A stretch of DNA of 14,453 nt, taken from NCBI GenBank assembly GCA_945865705.1, contig CAMBEY010000041.1, positions 1 through 14,453 of the forward strand. Direction: 5' to 3'. Shown one piece after another: positions 6,887-13,921 of the stretch. Positions within the stretch are counted from its first letter, which is position 1, and the number at the start of each line of letters is the position of its first letter. A program made the translations under genes and the position numbers. This stretch comes from Candidatus Sulfopaludibacter sp. SbA3. Its GTDB lineage: Bacteria; Acidobacteriota; Terriglobia; 2-12-FULL-54-10. A model generated the notes under the pieces. The model did no database searches. It was not told the DNA's origin and worked only from the letters and a program-made list of their open reading frames with translations.

Positions 6887-8398
6887 ATGAAAATCAAACA
6901 CACGCTCATCGCCTTACTGCTTCTCGCCGCGCTTGGCGGCGCCTATTACTTTGTGCAGAAACAGCCTGTTCCCGAACAGGTCAGCGCCATTCCGCGCGAG
7001 GACCTCTTCACCTTCAAGCCGGAGGACGTTCAAGAATTGACGCTGAATGTTTCCGGCCAGCCGACCGCCACCTTTCGCCGCTTGCCGCCCGATTCCGCGG
7101 CCGCCAAACCAGCGCCGCAGGGAGAGTCCGCGCCCCAGCCCGAAGCGCAGTGGGAGATCGTCGAGCCCGCCGGCATGGCCGCCGACAGCTATCAAATTCA
7201 GTCGTTCGTTGATGAGTTTGCCAGCTTCAAAGCTAATCCGCTGGCTGACGATCCGGCTTCCACGCAAACGCCAGTCTGGGCCGAGTTCGCTCTCGATCAG
7301 CCGGTGCGGTCGATCAAGATGAAGTTAAAGGACGGCAAGACGGTCTCGCTTGACGTGGGCAAGGATAATCCTTCCGGCTACGCCAAGTACGCTCGCCGGA
7401 ATGAGACTGGCCCGGTGTTACTGCTGGACTCTGCTGACAACAAGTCGCTGCTTGAGAAATCGCTATTCGATCTGCGCGACAAGCGCATTATGCCGATGGA
7501 AATCAACTCCGCCACCCGCCTGGACCTGCGCTTCAATTTCGGTGGCAGTGGTCCCGGGGCCGAAGAGATTGCCCGCGCTCGTTCGCTGGGCCTGCCGGTG
7601 CGGCCGGATCGCCTCAGCTTTATCCGGGACTCGAGCGGCAACTGGCGACTGACGGAACCGACGCGCCGCTCCGATGTCGGCGGCGCAACGTATCTCGCCA
7701 CCATTATTGCTGGCGGTCAGATGCACTCGGTTATCGAAGAGAAGGCCGGCAATCTGGCGCAATATGGCTTGGAGCGCCCGCAGCTTCGCGTGGAAGTGCA
7801 TGCGCCCAGCGGCAAGTCCGAGTTACTGGTGGGTAAGATGGTTAAAGAGGGAGATCAGGAGTATTTCTACGCAATGACTTCCCTGCGCCCTCATGTATTC
7901 ACCATTCTGCGCACCGTGTACGACCAGCTGAATCAGGACCTGGAATATTACCGCAACCGCTACCTCTTCGATTTCGAAACGAGCAATGCCCGCAGCGTGG
8001 AACTGACCGGCCCCGCCGCGGCGAAAGATTCCAGTTCCGGGCCGCTGCGCTTTGACCGGCGTGGAGAAAACTGGGTGAAGTTCGCCACCATGCCCGGTAC
8101 GAAAGAGAAACCGATGAAGGACGCTCAGGTGGAAAACTTCCTGAACGGCGTCCACGCTATTCGCATCTCCACCTTCACTTCGGATGAAGCCAACCGCTAC
8201 GCCGCTTTCGGACTCGACAAGCCCTGGTTGAGCGTGAAAGTCACATTCGGAGAAAACAACGTTCAGGAGACTCTTTTATTCAGCCGCATGGGCGACAAGT
8301 TCTACGCCGCGCGTCAGGGCGAGCTGGCTGTTTACGAACTATCTACCAGCGAGCCCGCCAGCATGGAAGATCGCATCAAGGAACTTACTGCTCAGTAG
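6887..8398 (+). CDS. DUF4340 domain-containing protein, membrane-anchored (503 aa)
   Basis: An N-terminal hydrophobic segment (residues 6-23, after KIK) serves as anchor or signal, and the rest is predicted to lie outside the cytoplasm. The soluble part contains three related modules. Each has a Trp (W89, W253, W396), a helical stretch, then an [AG]-L-[DE]-x-P block (135-139, 294-298, 442-446) 45-50 residues later, followed by beta-strands and Tyr/Phe-Ala. This fits tandem DUF4340 repeats. Residues 68-88 are an Ala/Pro/Gln-rich linker. DUF4340 genes commonly follow GldG-like genes of ABC-2 cassettes and are presumed accessory subunits; the function is unknown. The start at ATG 6887, with CGGAG about 10 nt upstream, is preferred over GTG 6857, which lies inside the REP-like element. 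The gap to the GldG-like gene is 114 nt. Confidence 0.87.
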   Translation: MKIKHTLIALLLLAALGGAYYFVQKQPVPEQVSAIPREDLFTFKPEDVQELTLNVSGQPTATFRRLPPDSAAAKPAPQGESAPQPEAQWEIVEPAGMAADSYQIQSFVDEFASFKANPLADDPASTQTPVWAEFALDQPVRSIKMKLKDGKTVSLDVGKDNPSGYAKYARRNETGPVLLLDSADNKSLLEKSLFDLRDKRIMPMEINSATRLDLRFNFGGSGPGAEEIARARSLGLPVRPDRLSFIRDSSGNWRLTEPTRRSDVGGATYLATIIAGGQMHSVIEEKAGNLAQYGLERPQLRVEVHAPSGKSELLVGKMVKEGDQEYFYAMTSLRPHVFTILRTVYDQLNQDLEYYRNRYLFDFETSNARSVELTGPAAAKDSSSGPLRFDRRGENWVKFATMPGTKEKPMKDAQVENFLNGVHAIRISTFTSDEANRYAAFGLDKPWLSVKVTFGENNVQETLLFSRMGDKFYAARQGELAVYELSTSEPASMEDRIKELTAQ

Positions 8399-8418
8399 CG
8401 AACTCACTGCCAATTGAA

Positions 8419-8436
8419 GCGGGAACAGACTCCCGC
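8419..8436 (+). terminator. Hairpin after the DUF4340 gene
   Basis: GCGGGA (8419-8424) pairs perfectly with TCCCGC (8431-8436) around a 6-nt loop, 20 nt past the stop codon. No T run follows, so intrinsic termination is uncertain. Confidence 0.35.
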
Positions 8437-8442
8437 GCGTAA

Positions 8443-8477
8443 GCGAGCGGCCCGGGTCGTCTGACCGCAACGCTCGC
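8443..8477. other. Second stem-loop in the DUF4340-crcB gap
   Basis: GCGAGCG (8443-8449) pairs with CGCTCGC (8471-8477). Inside, GGTC/GACC can form a short inner stem with loop GTCT. Together with the preceding hairpin it fills the first half of the 186-nt gap. It could separate the ABC cassette transcript from crcB. It does not match the fluoride riboswitch consensus. Confidence 0.35.
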
Positions 8478-8568
8478 ATTGATTCCGGTACGCGATACCG
8501 CGAATTGTGCCTGCGCGAGCCGGTCCACTCTCTCACGGTTGCGGCTCTGTCGTCGGGAAAAAATGCGC

Positions 8569-8574
8569 TAGAAT
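8569..8574 (+). promoter_or_regulatory. Candidate -10 box of crcB
   Basis: TAGAAT matches the -10 consensus at five of six positions and ends 10 nt before the crcB ATG. Transcription would start at about 8580-8583, giving a leader of only a few nucleotides. The best -35 at 16-nt spacing (CTGTCG, 8547-8552) is poor, so the call rests mainly on the -10 box and the lack of a ribosome-binding site. Confidence 0.4.
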
Positions 8575-8584
8575 AGCTTCGCGC

Positions 8585-8986
8585 ATGTCCACCATTCTAT
8601 CCATCGCCTTCGCGGGCGTCATCGGCGTACTGCTTCGCTACTTTCTTTCCGCCTGGATCGATGAGCGAGTCGATGAGCGAGTCAGTGGTTACATTCCGTG
8701 GGGCACGCTGTTGGTGAACTTGATCGGCTGCTTTGCCGCGGGCTTCCTCTTCCACTTTCTCGCCGGTCGATCCGATGCTCCGCAATCTCAAGCCGACACT
8801 GTATTGCGTATCGCGCTGATGACAGGATTTCTCGGCGGCTTCACTACATTCTCCGCATACTCCGTGCAAACCCTGACGATGTTTCGGGATGGCCAGTGGG
8901 TCTGGGCCGCGCTGAACATCGGCATCTCCAACATCGGCGGCATCGCCTTGGCTTGGGCTGGCTACACGCTCTCGCGTTCGCTTTGA
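8585..8986 (+). CDS. crcB: CrcB/Fluc fluoride channel (133 aa)
   Basis: This is a small four-helix membrane protein. Fluc proteins act as dual-topology dimers that let fluoride leave the cytoplasm. Diagnostic features are R18-Y19 after the first glycine-rich helix, the GTLLVN block with N45, and the GFLGGFTTFSAYS motif at 81-93. That motif holds the two phenylalanines (F86, F89) lining the fluoride path and the central Thr-Thr of the sodium site. Length is normal for a single-domain homolog. The loop after helix 1 carries a duplicated DERV (26-29, 30-33) from a 12-bp tandem repeat. ATG 8585 is chosen because the protein then begins at the family N-terminus; an upstream GTG at 8507 would add an unlikely polar extension. 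No Shine-Dalgarno is visible. The gene converges on the minus-strand operon, with 30 nt between stop codons. Confidence 0.93.
   Translation: MSTILSIAFAGVIGVLLRYFLSAWIDERVDERVSGYIPWGTLLVNLIGCFAAGFLFHFLAGRSDAPQSQADTVLRIALMTGFLGGFTTFSAYSVQTLTMFRDGQWVWAALNIGISNIGGIALAWAGYTLSRSL
8659..8682 (+). repeat. In-frame 12-bp tandem duplication within crcB
   Basis: CGATGAGCGAGT occurs twice without mismatch and encodes DERV-DERV in the loop between helices 1 and 2. The perfect identity suggests a recent slippage event. Confidence 0.9.
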
Positions 8987-9004
8987 GTTGATAATTCAGA
9001 CGAC

Positions 9005-9026
9005 GAAGGCAGGGTGCTATGCCTTC
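9005..9026. terminator. Hairpin between convergent genes
   Basis: GAAGGCA (9005-9011) pairs perfectly with TGCCTTC (9020-9026) around an 8-nt loop. The loop contains the stop codon (9017-9019) of the minus-strand ATPase gene, and the stem starts 18 nt after the crcB stop. Its position suits a shared bidirectional terminator, but there is no U tract on either strand. Confidence 0.4.
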
Positions 9027-10126
9027 ATATGCTGTGCGATGTGCTGGAGCGCGGGAAGGCCAGCGATGTCTTCCGGAAGCTCGGGTACCTGGACGAGATG
9101 CGGGATGCGCTGGGAATAACTGGAGTGCACGTGATTCCAAACAGTTTGGTGAGAACGACTGACCGCATCATACCAGGCGATGGTGCCTCGCAGGGCCTCG
9201 CGCGTCGCGTCGTCCATGCCCGCTGCGGTGGCGGTCGTCAGCGAATCATTAATACGAGACATGTTCTCCAGGCGTGGCCAAACTCGATTCATCACCAGCG
9301 ATGAGACATGGAAGCGCCTCCGCTCCAGTTCTTTCAAAAAAAAGTCGGCGTCGCGCACCGCTTTCAGTGGATTAGTAACCACGGTGAAGCTGGTGATGGC
9401 GGGATCACGCAGCAGCTCCGCGGTGTGGCGCGCGCGATGCGCGTAGCCCTCGGCGATTCCCCTGAAAATCGAAAAGAAGTCGAGCACTTGGCGAGTGAGG
9501 TGGGAGCCGAGCATGTCTTCCACGCGCGTGTAAAGCTCGAAAGTTCCCCGGCTGAACCTGCCGATGCCGGATTTTTCCCACCAGCGATAGGTCTTGCCGA
9601 CTAAGCGAACAATGGGAAAGGAAACCAGTTGCGCGAAGAACTCCGGCTTGTCCACGAACTCCAGCGCGTGGCGGGAGGGCGCGGTGTCGACGTACACCGA
9701 CTCGAAGCCCTCCGCGATGGCCTGGTCCAACCGTTCAACTGCCATCAATTCCTGCATGCCGGCGAGCGAACGCAACAGCACCTGATAGATGGGATGCGCG
9801 AGAATCTCTTCGGCCTGCTTCGGCGATGCGTGCAGCCGCACCGCGCGGTTCAGGCTGGAGGCCACGTCCAGCATCACCGCATGGAGTTCGCCGCGGGTGC
9901 CGCCGCTGGAAATGGAATCAAGCGAGACTTGTTGTTGGAGGCGGGCGGCATCCGCTGAGGATGCATCGTTGATCGCATCGAGACCTAATGCTGTGCGCAG
10001 GCGGCGTGCCGGATCAATGGTGAGCACGAGTGCGCGCTCTCCCTGCAACGCTGCGGACAACGCGCTGGCCGCCGTTACCGACGTCTTGCCCACTCCCCCT
10101 GTTCCGACAAAGATGTGTATGCGCAT
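9017..10126 (-). CDS. ArsA/Get3-like ATPase, second of a tandem pair (369 aa)
   Basis: This is a cytosolic P-loop ATPase of the deviant Walker A (SIMIBI) class. The P-loop is GTGGVGKTS at 8-16: the catalytic K14 is present, but the signature lysine of the KGGVGKT form is T9. IDPARRL is at 37-43, DTAPSRH (switch II) at 147-153, and TNP at 251-253 and VMNRV at 278-282 form the usual adenine pocket. The C-terminal VPELPEDIAGL is also family-typical. There is no Cys-rich metalloid site, so arsenite pumping is unlikely. It follows a second ArsA-like gene by 17 nt. The pair resembles mycobacterial BagA/BagB (Rv3679/Rv3680), which form an asymmetric complex. No good Shine-Dalgarno precedes the ATG, so translation may be coupled. 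It is the last gene of the operon. Confidence 0.87.
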   Translation of the reverse strand: MRIHIFVGTGGVGKTSVTAASALSAALQGERALVLTIDPARRLRTALGLDAINDASSADAARLQQQVSLDSISSGGTRGELHAVMLDVASSLNRAVRLHASPKQAEEILAHPIYQVLLRSLAGMQELMAVERLDQAIAEGFESVYVDTAPSRHALEFVDKPEFFAQLVSFPIVRLVGKTYRWWEKSGIGRFSRGTFELYTRVEDMLGSHLTRQVLDFFSIFRGIAEGYAHRARHTAELLRDPAITSFTVVTNPLKAVRDADFFLKELERRRFHVSSLVMNRVWPRLENMSRINDSLTTATAAGMDDATREALRGTIAWYDAVSRSHQTVWNHVHSSYSQRIPHLVQVPELPEDIAGLPALQHIAQHMKA

Positions 10127-10143
10127 GGAGATTGCGGTGCCGT

Positions 10144-11070
10144 TTAATTTCCCGGCAGGCCCTCCATTTCCTCGGCGATGGCCAGCAGAAGATCGAGATC
10201 CGTTTGCCGCGCGGCGTGTCGCGTGACGATGTGGTAATCAGCGCGAATGGTGGAGCGGAGGCGCTCGAAGAGAGATTGCTCCACGCGCTGACGGCTGAGG
10301 ATGAATTGGAGGCTGATATCCGCAGCAGCCACGCTGGCCAAAGTGGAAATGCCGTGCGGCGCAGCGGAATCCCCTGTGGCCAGTAGCGGTGAGGCCAAAT
10401 TGCAGATCACGCGGCGCGGCTGGATGCCCAGTTCATTGCCGAGCGCGCGGACCAAATCAAGAGTTTCCTCGACAGCCATCTCTTCGAGCGTAGTGATAGG
10501 AATGAGAGCGAAATTGTCAGGGCTCGCAAAAAAATCGCGTAGCGAACCGCCAAGTTCAGCGAACGGACCAGAAAGATAGGTCTCGAAATTCTTTGAGACT
10601 TGCAGAGTTTGCAGGAAGTGCCCGGTGGCGGGCGCGTCCCAGATGAGCAGCGAGAACTTGCGTTCATTGGTCTCCGGCGCGCGCTGCTGCGCGAGGTTCC
10701 ACAGGCGTCCAAGAAACGCCAACTCCTTCAGGCCCGGCGCGACTTCAATCAGGCTCTGATAGATACGACTGCTGACCACCGCCTCCGCCAGAAAATCCGA
10801 GGGGATATGCTGGCGAACCGTGTTGGATAAAATTTCGCGGGGGTCAATGTGCAGGACGAACAGATGCGCGATGGCCTGCGGGAAGCGCTCCTTCAGGCCA
10901 GCCAGCGAGATGGAAACGGCCAACTCTTGCAGCGGGTGCGAAGTAACCACCAACGCATTCTCGCCGCGCAGCGCAGCCCGCAGCGCCAGCGCCAGAGACA
11001 AAGTAGTCTTGCCCACGCCGCCCTTGCCACAAAGGATGGTCAGCGGCAACCGTTGATCCGTCGAGGCCAT
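10144..11070 (-). CDS. ArsA/Get3-like ATPase, first of a tandem pair (308 aa)
   Basis: This is a cytosolic deviant Walker A ATPase with the complete CGKGGVGKTT motif: signature lysine K16 and catalytic K21. Switch II is DAPATGH at 145-151, preceded by strand LLIW. The block APGLKELAFLGRLW at 111-124 is typical of the paired bacterial ArsA-like ATPases. Where ArsA has TDPAH there is TSHPLQ (43-48), so the switch I aspartate is replaced by H45. The protein is shorter than its partner and has no metalloid-binding cysteines. It starts 35 nt after the SRPBCC gene stop and ends 17 nt before the partner gene. An asymmetric heterodimer with the downstream ATPase is inferred from the complementary P-loops. 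The start is the first in-frame ATG before the P-loop strand; no strong ribosome-binding site is seen. Confidence 0.86.
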   Translation of the reverse strand: MASTDQRLPLTILCGKGGVGKTTLSLALALRAALRGENALVVTSHPLQELAVSISLAGLKERFPQAIAHLFVLHIDPREILSNTVRQHIPSDFLAEAVVSSRIYQSLIEVAPGLKELAFLGRLWNLAQQRAPETNERKFSLLIWDAPATGHFLQTLQVSKNFETYLSGPFAELGGSLRDFFASPDNFALIPITTLEEMAVEETLDLVRALGNELGIQPRRVICNLASPLLATGDSAAPHGISTLASVAAADISLQFILSRQRVEQSLFERLRSTIRADYHIVTRHAARQTDLDLLLAIAEEMEGLPGN

Positions 11071-11105
11071 AGCACCATTCTGCGTTGAGGAAGCCGGAAG
11101 CCCTA

Positions 11106-11672
11106 TCAGTTGGCGCTTTTCACTTCGTGGGTTTCGCCCATCAGCCAGACGCTGTAGCCGGCGCTGGTTTTGGTTACGCGCAGCAGGCGGCGCGCGCGAT
11201 GGCGGCGCGTGGGCGCGGCGGCGGGCTTGGCGACGGGGGCGGCCTGGATGCCCATCTTTTGGATGTGCGCGCGGATAGCCACGCCGGTGTCATCCATCAT
11301 CTTGCGGGTGATCTTATCGACCATGAACCGGGGCGCCATCATGCCCACGTCAATCTCCAGCTCGGCGATGACCACGGTGCCCATGCCGTCGGCGGCGTCC
11401 ATCAGGCGATAAGTTCCCGAATAGGCTTTGAGGTCCTTGCCCTTGATCATCTTGAAGGCCAGAGCCGTGTCCGGCTGGGCGTCAAAGCGCAAGCCCAGCT
11501 CAATGCGTTTCATGGAGTTGATGGTGATGGTGGTCTCGGTGGTGCTGCCGCTCTGCGAGTTCACGGAGCAGGCCTCGCAGCCCGGCACCCATTCCTTGTA
11601 GCGCGGGAAATCGCTGAGCACCTGAAAGACGGCGGCGCGTGGGGCGGGGACGTTGATGACGGCTTTGATCAT
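11106..11672 (-). CDS. SRPBCC (START-fold) protein with extra C-terminal tail (188 aa)
   Basis: Residues 1-143 fit the SRPBCC/RatA/COQ10-type fold: IKAVINVPAPRAAVFQVLSDFPRYKEWVPGC at the start, a beta-sheet core, and a long amphipathic C-terminal helix (about 112-140). Such domains enclose a hydrophobic cavity and bind lipids, quinones or polyketides, or act as ribosome-associated RatA. An Ala/Pro/Arg-rich linker (about 144-165) leads to a short beta-like tail ending GYSVWLMGETHEV, which resembles the tail of the neighbouring SRPBCC protein. The ATG overlaps the preceding gene's stop by 4 nt, with GGGAGGAG about 8 nt upstream, so translation is coupled. No signal peptide is visible, so it is cytosolic. 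The ligand is unknown. Confidence 0.82.
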   Translation of the reverse strand: MIKAVINVPAPRAAVFQVLSDFPRYKEWVPGCEACSVNSQSGSTTETTITINSMKRIELGLRFDAQPDTALAFKMIKGKDLKAYSGTYRLMDAADGMGTVVIAELEIDVGMMAPRFMVDKITRKMMDDTGVAIRAHIQKMGIQAAPVAKPAAAPTRRHRARRLLRVTKTSAGYSVWLMGETHEVKSAN

Positions 11673-12253
11673 TGCGAGGCTCCTCCCGAACGAGCTTCAG
11701 GCTCAGGTTGAAGAATATACTTTTTGCCGCGAATCCAGCAGATGATGCCATCTTCGGTCTCAGCCAGTTCCAGAATGCGTTCACCGGCTTCATTGCGGAT
11801 GGCGATGTCCGGCGTGGAAGTTTCGGGCATGAAAGTGGAAAGCTGACTTTGCAAGGCTTTGATGCACTGCTTGGGATTCAAGAAGCCGCTCACGCCGGGC
11901 AGGAATTGCCCCCAGTGAAAGCGACCAGTAACGGCCAGCGTAACTTCGCACGAGTTGCCGGAGCCGGTGATGGTCCACTCGGCCTGTGCGATGGGGAGCC
12001 GTCCGCCAAGCGTGCGCCACAGGACCATCTTGTTGCGAGTATGGATGCACTCGAAGTCGAACTTGTCCTTTTGCCGCGTGGCCAGCTCGAACTCGGCGAT
12101 GGCCAGGTCGCCTTCGCGCGCCAGCGTCTTCGACTGCACCACCAGGGGCAGCCATTCGGCGTAGCTCTCGTAATCGGTGAGCACGTCGTAGATCAATCCA
12201 GCGTCGCAGGCCACGGTGGCCGAGCTACGCCGTGTGGGCATGGTCAATGACAT
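11669..12253 (-). CDS. SRPBCC (START-fold) protein, COQ10/RatA-like (194 aa)
   Basis: Residues about 8-145 form a START-like domain: the VLTDYESYAEWLPLV block (24-38) is the classic N-terminal signature of COQ10/RatA-type proteins. A beta core and a terminal helix (about 120-142, NPKQCIKALQSQL) follow. The remaining 50 residues form a tail, RILELAETEDGIICWIRGKKYIL at about 159-181, written here in full only to show its W-x-x-G core. The gene lies 3 nt after the UbiB-like gene and overlaps the next SRPBCC gene by 4 nt, indicating coupled synthesis. No clear Shine-Dalgarno precedes the ATG. COQ10 proteins chaperone ubiquinone, and its pairing with a UbiB-like gene suggests quinone or isoprenoid lipid handling, but that is inference. 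Confidence 0.83.
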   Translation of the reverse strand: MSLTMPTRRSSATVACDAGLIYDVLTDYESYAEWLPLVVQSKTLAREGDLAIAEFELATRQKDKFDFECIHTRNKMVLWRTLGGRLPIAQAEWTITGSGNSCEVTLAVTGRFHWGQFLPGVSGFLNPKQCIKALQSQLSTFMPETSTPDIAIRNEAGERILELAETEDGIICWIRGKKYILQPEPEARSGGASQ

Positions 12254-12256
12254 GAA

Positions 12257-13879
12257 TTATTTGATTCGGGCAATCACAGCGCACAGCGCCACTGCGGAAA
12301 CCGCAGCCGCCGAAGTGGCCGCCGCAGACAACGCGCCGCTGGTCTGGCGTGCAACTTCGGCCGAAACCAACAATAGGCCGAGGGCCAGTGCGGAGCGTAT
12401 GGCGGAGGCGACGCGCCGAGTCCGAAAATCCTCCCGTATATCGTCTTCAGGCCCTTCCACTAGAAGGGCTACATCATCATCACGAAGTTGTTCCAGTGTA
12501 ACCGCCACCTGGCGGGTGGCCGACATCATGAGCAAAGCAGAACTATACAACCACTCAATTCCTTTTTCGCTGGAGACCAGCTCACCCACGCGATATTGCA
12601 GCAGGCGGCCAAGCACCGGCCAAAGGCCTCCCGCGACGGTGTCGTCTGCGGGTTGGGCCTGGTTGGCGTCCACCGCCGCAGATTGTCCAATGATAGCCAG
12701 ATTGCGGTGATAGAGGTGCAGGAACAGCGGAGAATCCACCGCGGCCGCCTGGAGCGAGCGCCAGTAATTTTCAATAGTGACGACCGACGCGGGAATGGAC
12801 TGCTGAATTTTCAGCTCCGGCTGCAACGCGGAAAGGCGTTCGAGCAACCGCTGCTCGGCGTCATAGGCGCTCTCGGGCGCGCAGATGCGTGAGAGCATCT
12901 GGATGGCGCGCTGCGAATTGCCAGCGGTGGCCGACGCGGTGTACTGCACCATCTCCGCGTGCCACTCAACAGGAATGGTGACGAAGCAGGGAACCGAACG
13001 GAACCCGATGGTGCCGTCGGGAAGCACCAGATAGTTTTCAGGTCGAGCCTCGGAATCCACGAGCGAGAGCAACAGGGCCTGTTCGAGCAGGCTTTCGGTC
13101 CAGAGGTCCAGCGCGGCCGTGCCCTCCGCACCGGTCGCACCAGTCTGTAAGCGTTCTGATAACCGCTCACCATCCTGCTTCTCATACACGAGGCACCGTT
13201 CCGATTGCAACTCGTCGATCAGTTTCGGAAATCGTGTAGTGGTGGCAAAAGGAATTCCAGCAAGATTTTTTAGGATGACGCGCTTCCGCTCGATGTCGTG
13301 CTGCCAATCCAACCATTCCCGGAATTGCTCGAGGATGTCCTCCTGGGCGACTGCGTGTTCCGGAGTGTTGCGGAGCTGTCGGATCTGCCGCTTGAAACTT
13401 GGCCATCCGGCGAGTGTTGATTTTTTTGCATCTTTATTTGAAGCAGGCGGGTAAATCTCGATGATCACGGCGCGATCCCCGAACATTCCCGAGTAGATTT
13501 CAGCGGCAGGTGAAAAGCCAATCAGCGCCGTCTCTGAAACGCGACCGCTCAGTTCGCTGAGCGACTCCGGAGGGCATTGCGGTTTACGGCTGGAGCGCAC
13601 CGTCCGCAATTGAGTGAGATAGGTGGAGGAAAGCAGATCGGCGCGGCCGGAGAGGAAGCGCGCAAAAACTTCGAACAAACCGCCCGTCTCTTCGAGCGCC
13701 AGACGGAAACGCTCGGCGCGGGAACGCGATTCATAACGAGACGGCGCGGAGAACGGACTCCATGCAGTGCGAGAAACCAGTCCGTAGCGCGCCCAATGGG
13801 CAGTCGGAAGCGGAGAGTGCGACGAGCGCAACGCTCGCCGAATGAATGACGGCGGGCGCGCCGCGGGAGTTGCGTTCAC
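12257..13879 (-). CDS. UbiB/ABC1 (AarF)-like protein with degenerate kinase motifs (540 aa)
   Basis: The overall layout matches UbiB/ABC1 atypical kinases. GLFEVFARFLSGRADLLSSTYLTQL (67-91) sits where the KxGQ helix GPxxxKxGQxxSxRxDLLP lies, but KxGQ is lost. PAAEIYSG (124-131) replaces the Ala-rich loop, and the catalytic Lys position reads IIEIYPP (E141). EWLDWQHDIERKR (188-200) and CLVYEKQDGERL (229-240) match conserved helix and hinge blocks. The catalytic loop reads VDSEARPENYLVLPDGTIGF (274-293) where HADPHPGN-LLVLPDG is expected, and the DFG Asp is missing. Two hydrophobic helices at about 490-510 and 518-537 form a C-terminal membrane anchor as in UbiB. I infer an inactive pseudokinase scaffold. 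The start is GTG 13879 with AAAGG about 7 nt upstream. It heads the tightly packed part of the operon, 42 nt after the phasin-like gene. Confidence 0.78.
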   Translation of the reverse strand: MNATPAARPPSFIRRALRSSHSPLPTAHWARYGLVSRTAWSPFSAPSRYESRSRAERFRLALEETGGLFEVFARFLSGRADLLSSTYLTQLRTVRSSRKPQCPPESLSELSGRVSETALIGFSPAAEIYSGMFGDRAVIIEIYPPASNKDAKKSTLAGWPSFKRQIRQLRNTPEHAVAQEDILEQFREWLDWQHDIERKRVILKNLAGIPFATTTRFPKLIDELQSERCLVYEKQDGERLSERLQTGATGAEGTAALDLWTESLLEQALLLSLVDSEARPENYLVLPDGTIGFRSVPCFVTIPVEWHAEMVQYTASATAGNSQRAIQMLSRICAPESAYDAEQRLLERLSALQPELKIQQSIPASVVTIENYWRSLQAAAVDSPLFLHLYHRNLAIIGQSAAVDANQAQPADDTVAGGLWPVLGRLLQYRVGELVSSEKGIEWLYSSALLMMSATRQVAVTLEQLRDDDVALLVEGPEDDIREDFRTRRVASAIRSALALGLLLVSAEVARQTSGALSAAATSAAAVSAVALCAVIARIK

Positions 13880-13921
13880 GGCGGGGCCTTTCTGCGGATG
13901 TACGGAAGAGGGTAAAAAAAA

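Noticed and set aside
8399..8584. Fluoride riboswitch upstream of crcB
   Set aside because: The conserved riboswitch core was not found; only two unrelated stem-loops are present.
9017..11070. Arsenite efflux (arsAB) locus
   Set aside because: No metal-binding cysteine cluster in either ATPase, and no arsB, arsD or arsR nearby.
13914..13921. Run of eight T on the minus strand after the phasin-like gene as an intrinsic terminator
   Set aside because: No GC-rich hairpin precedes it, and the next gene follows within 42 nt.
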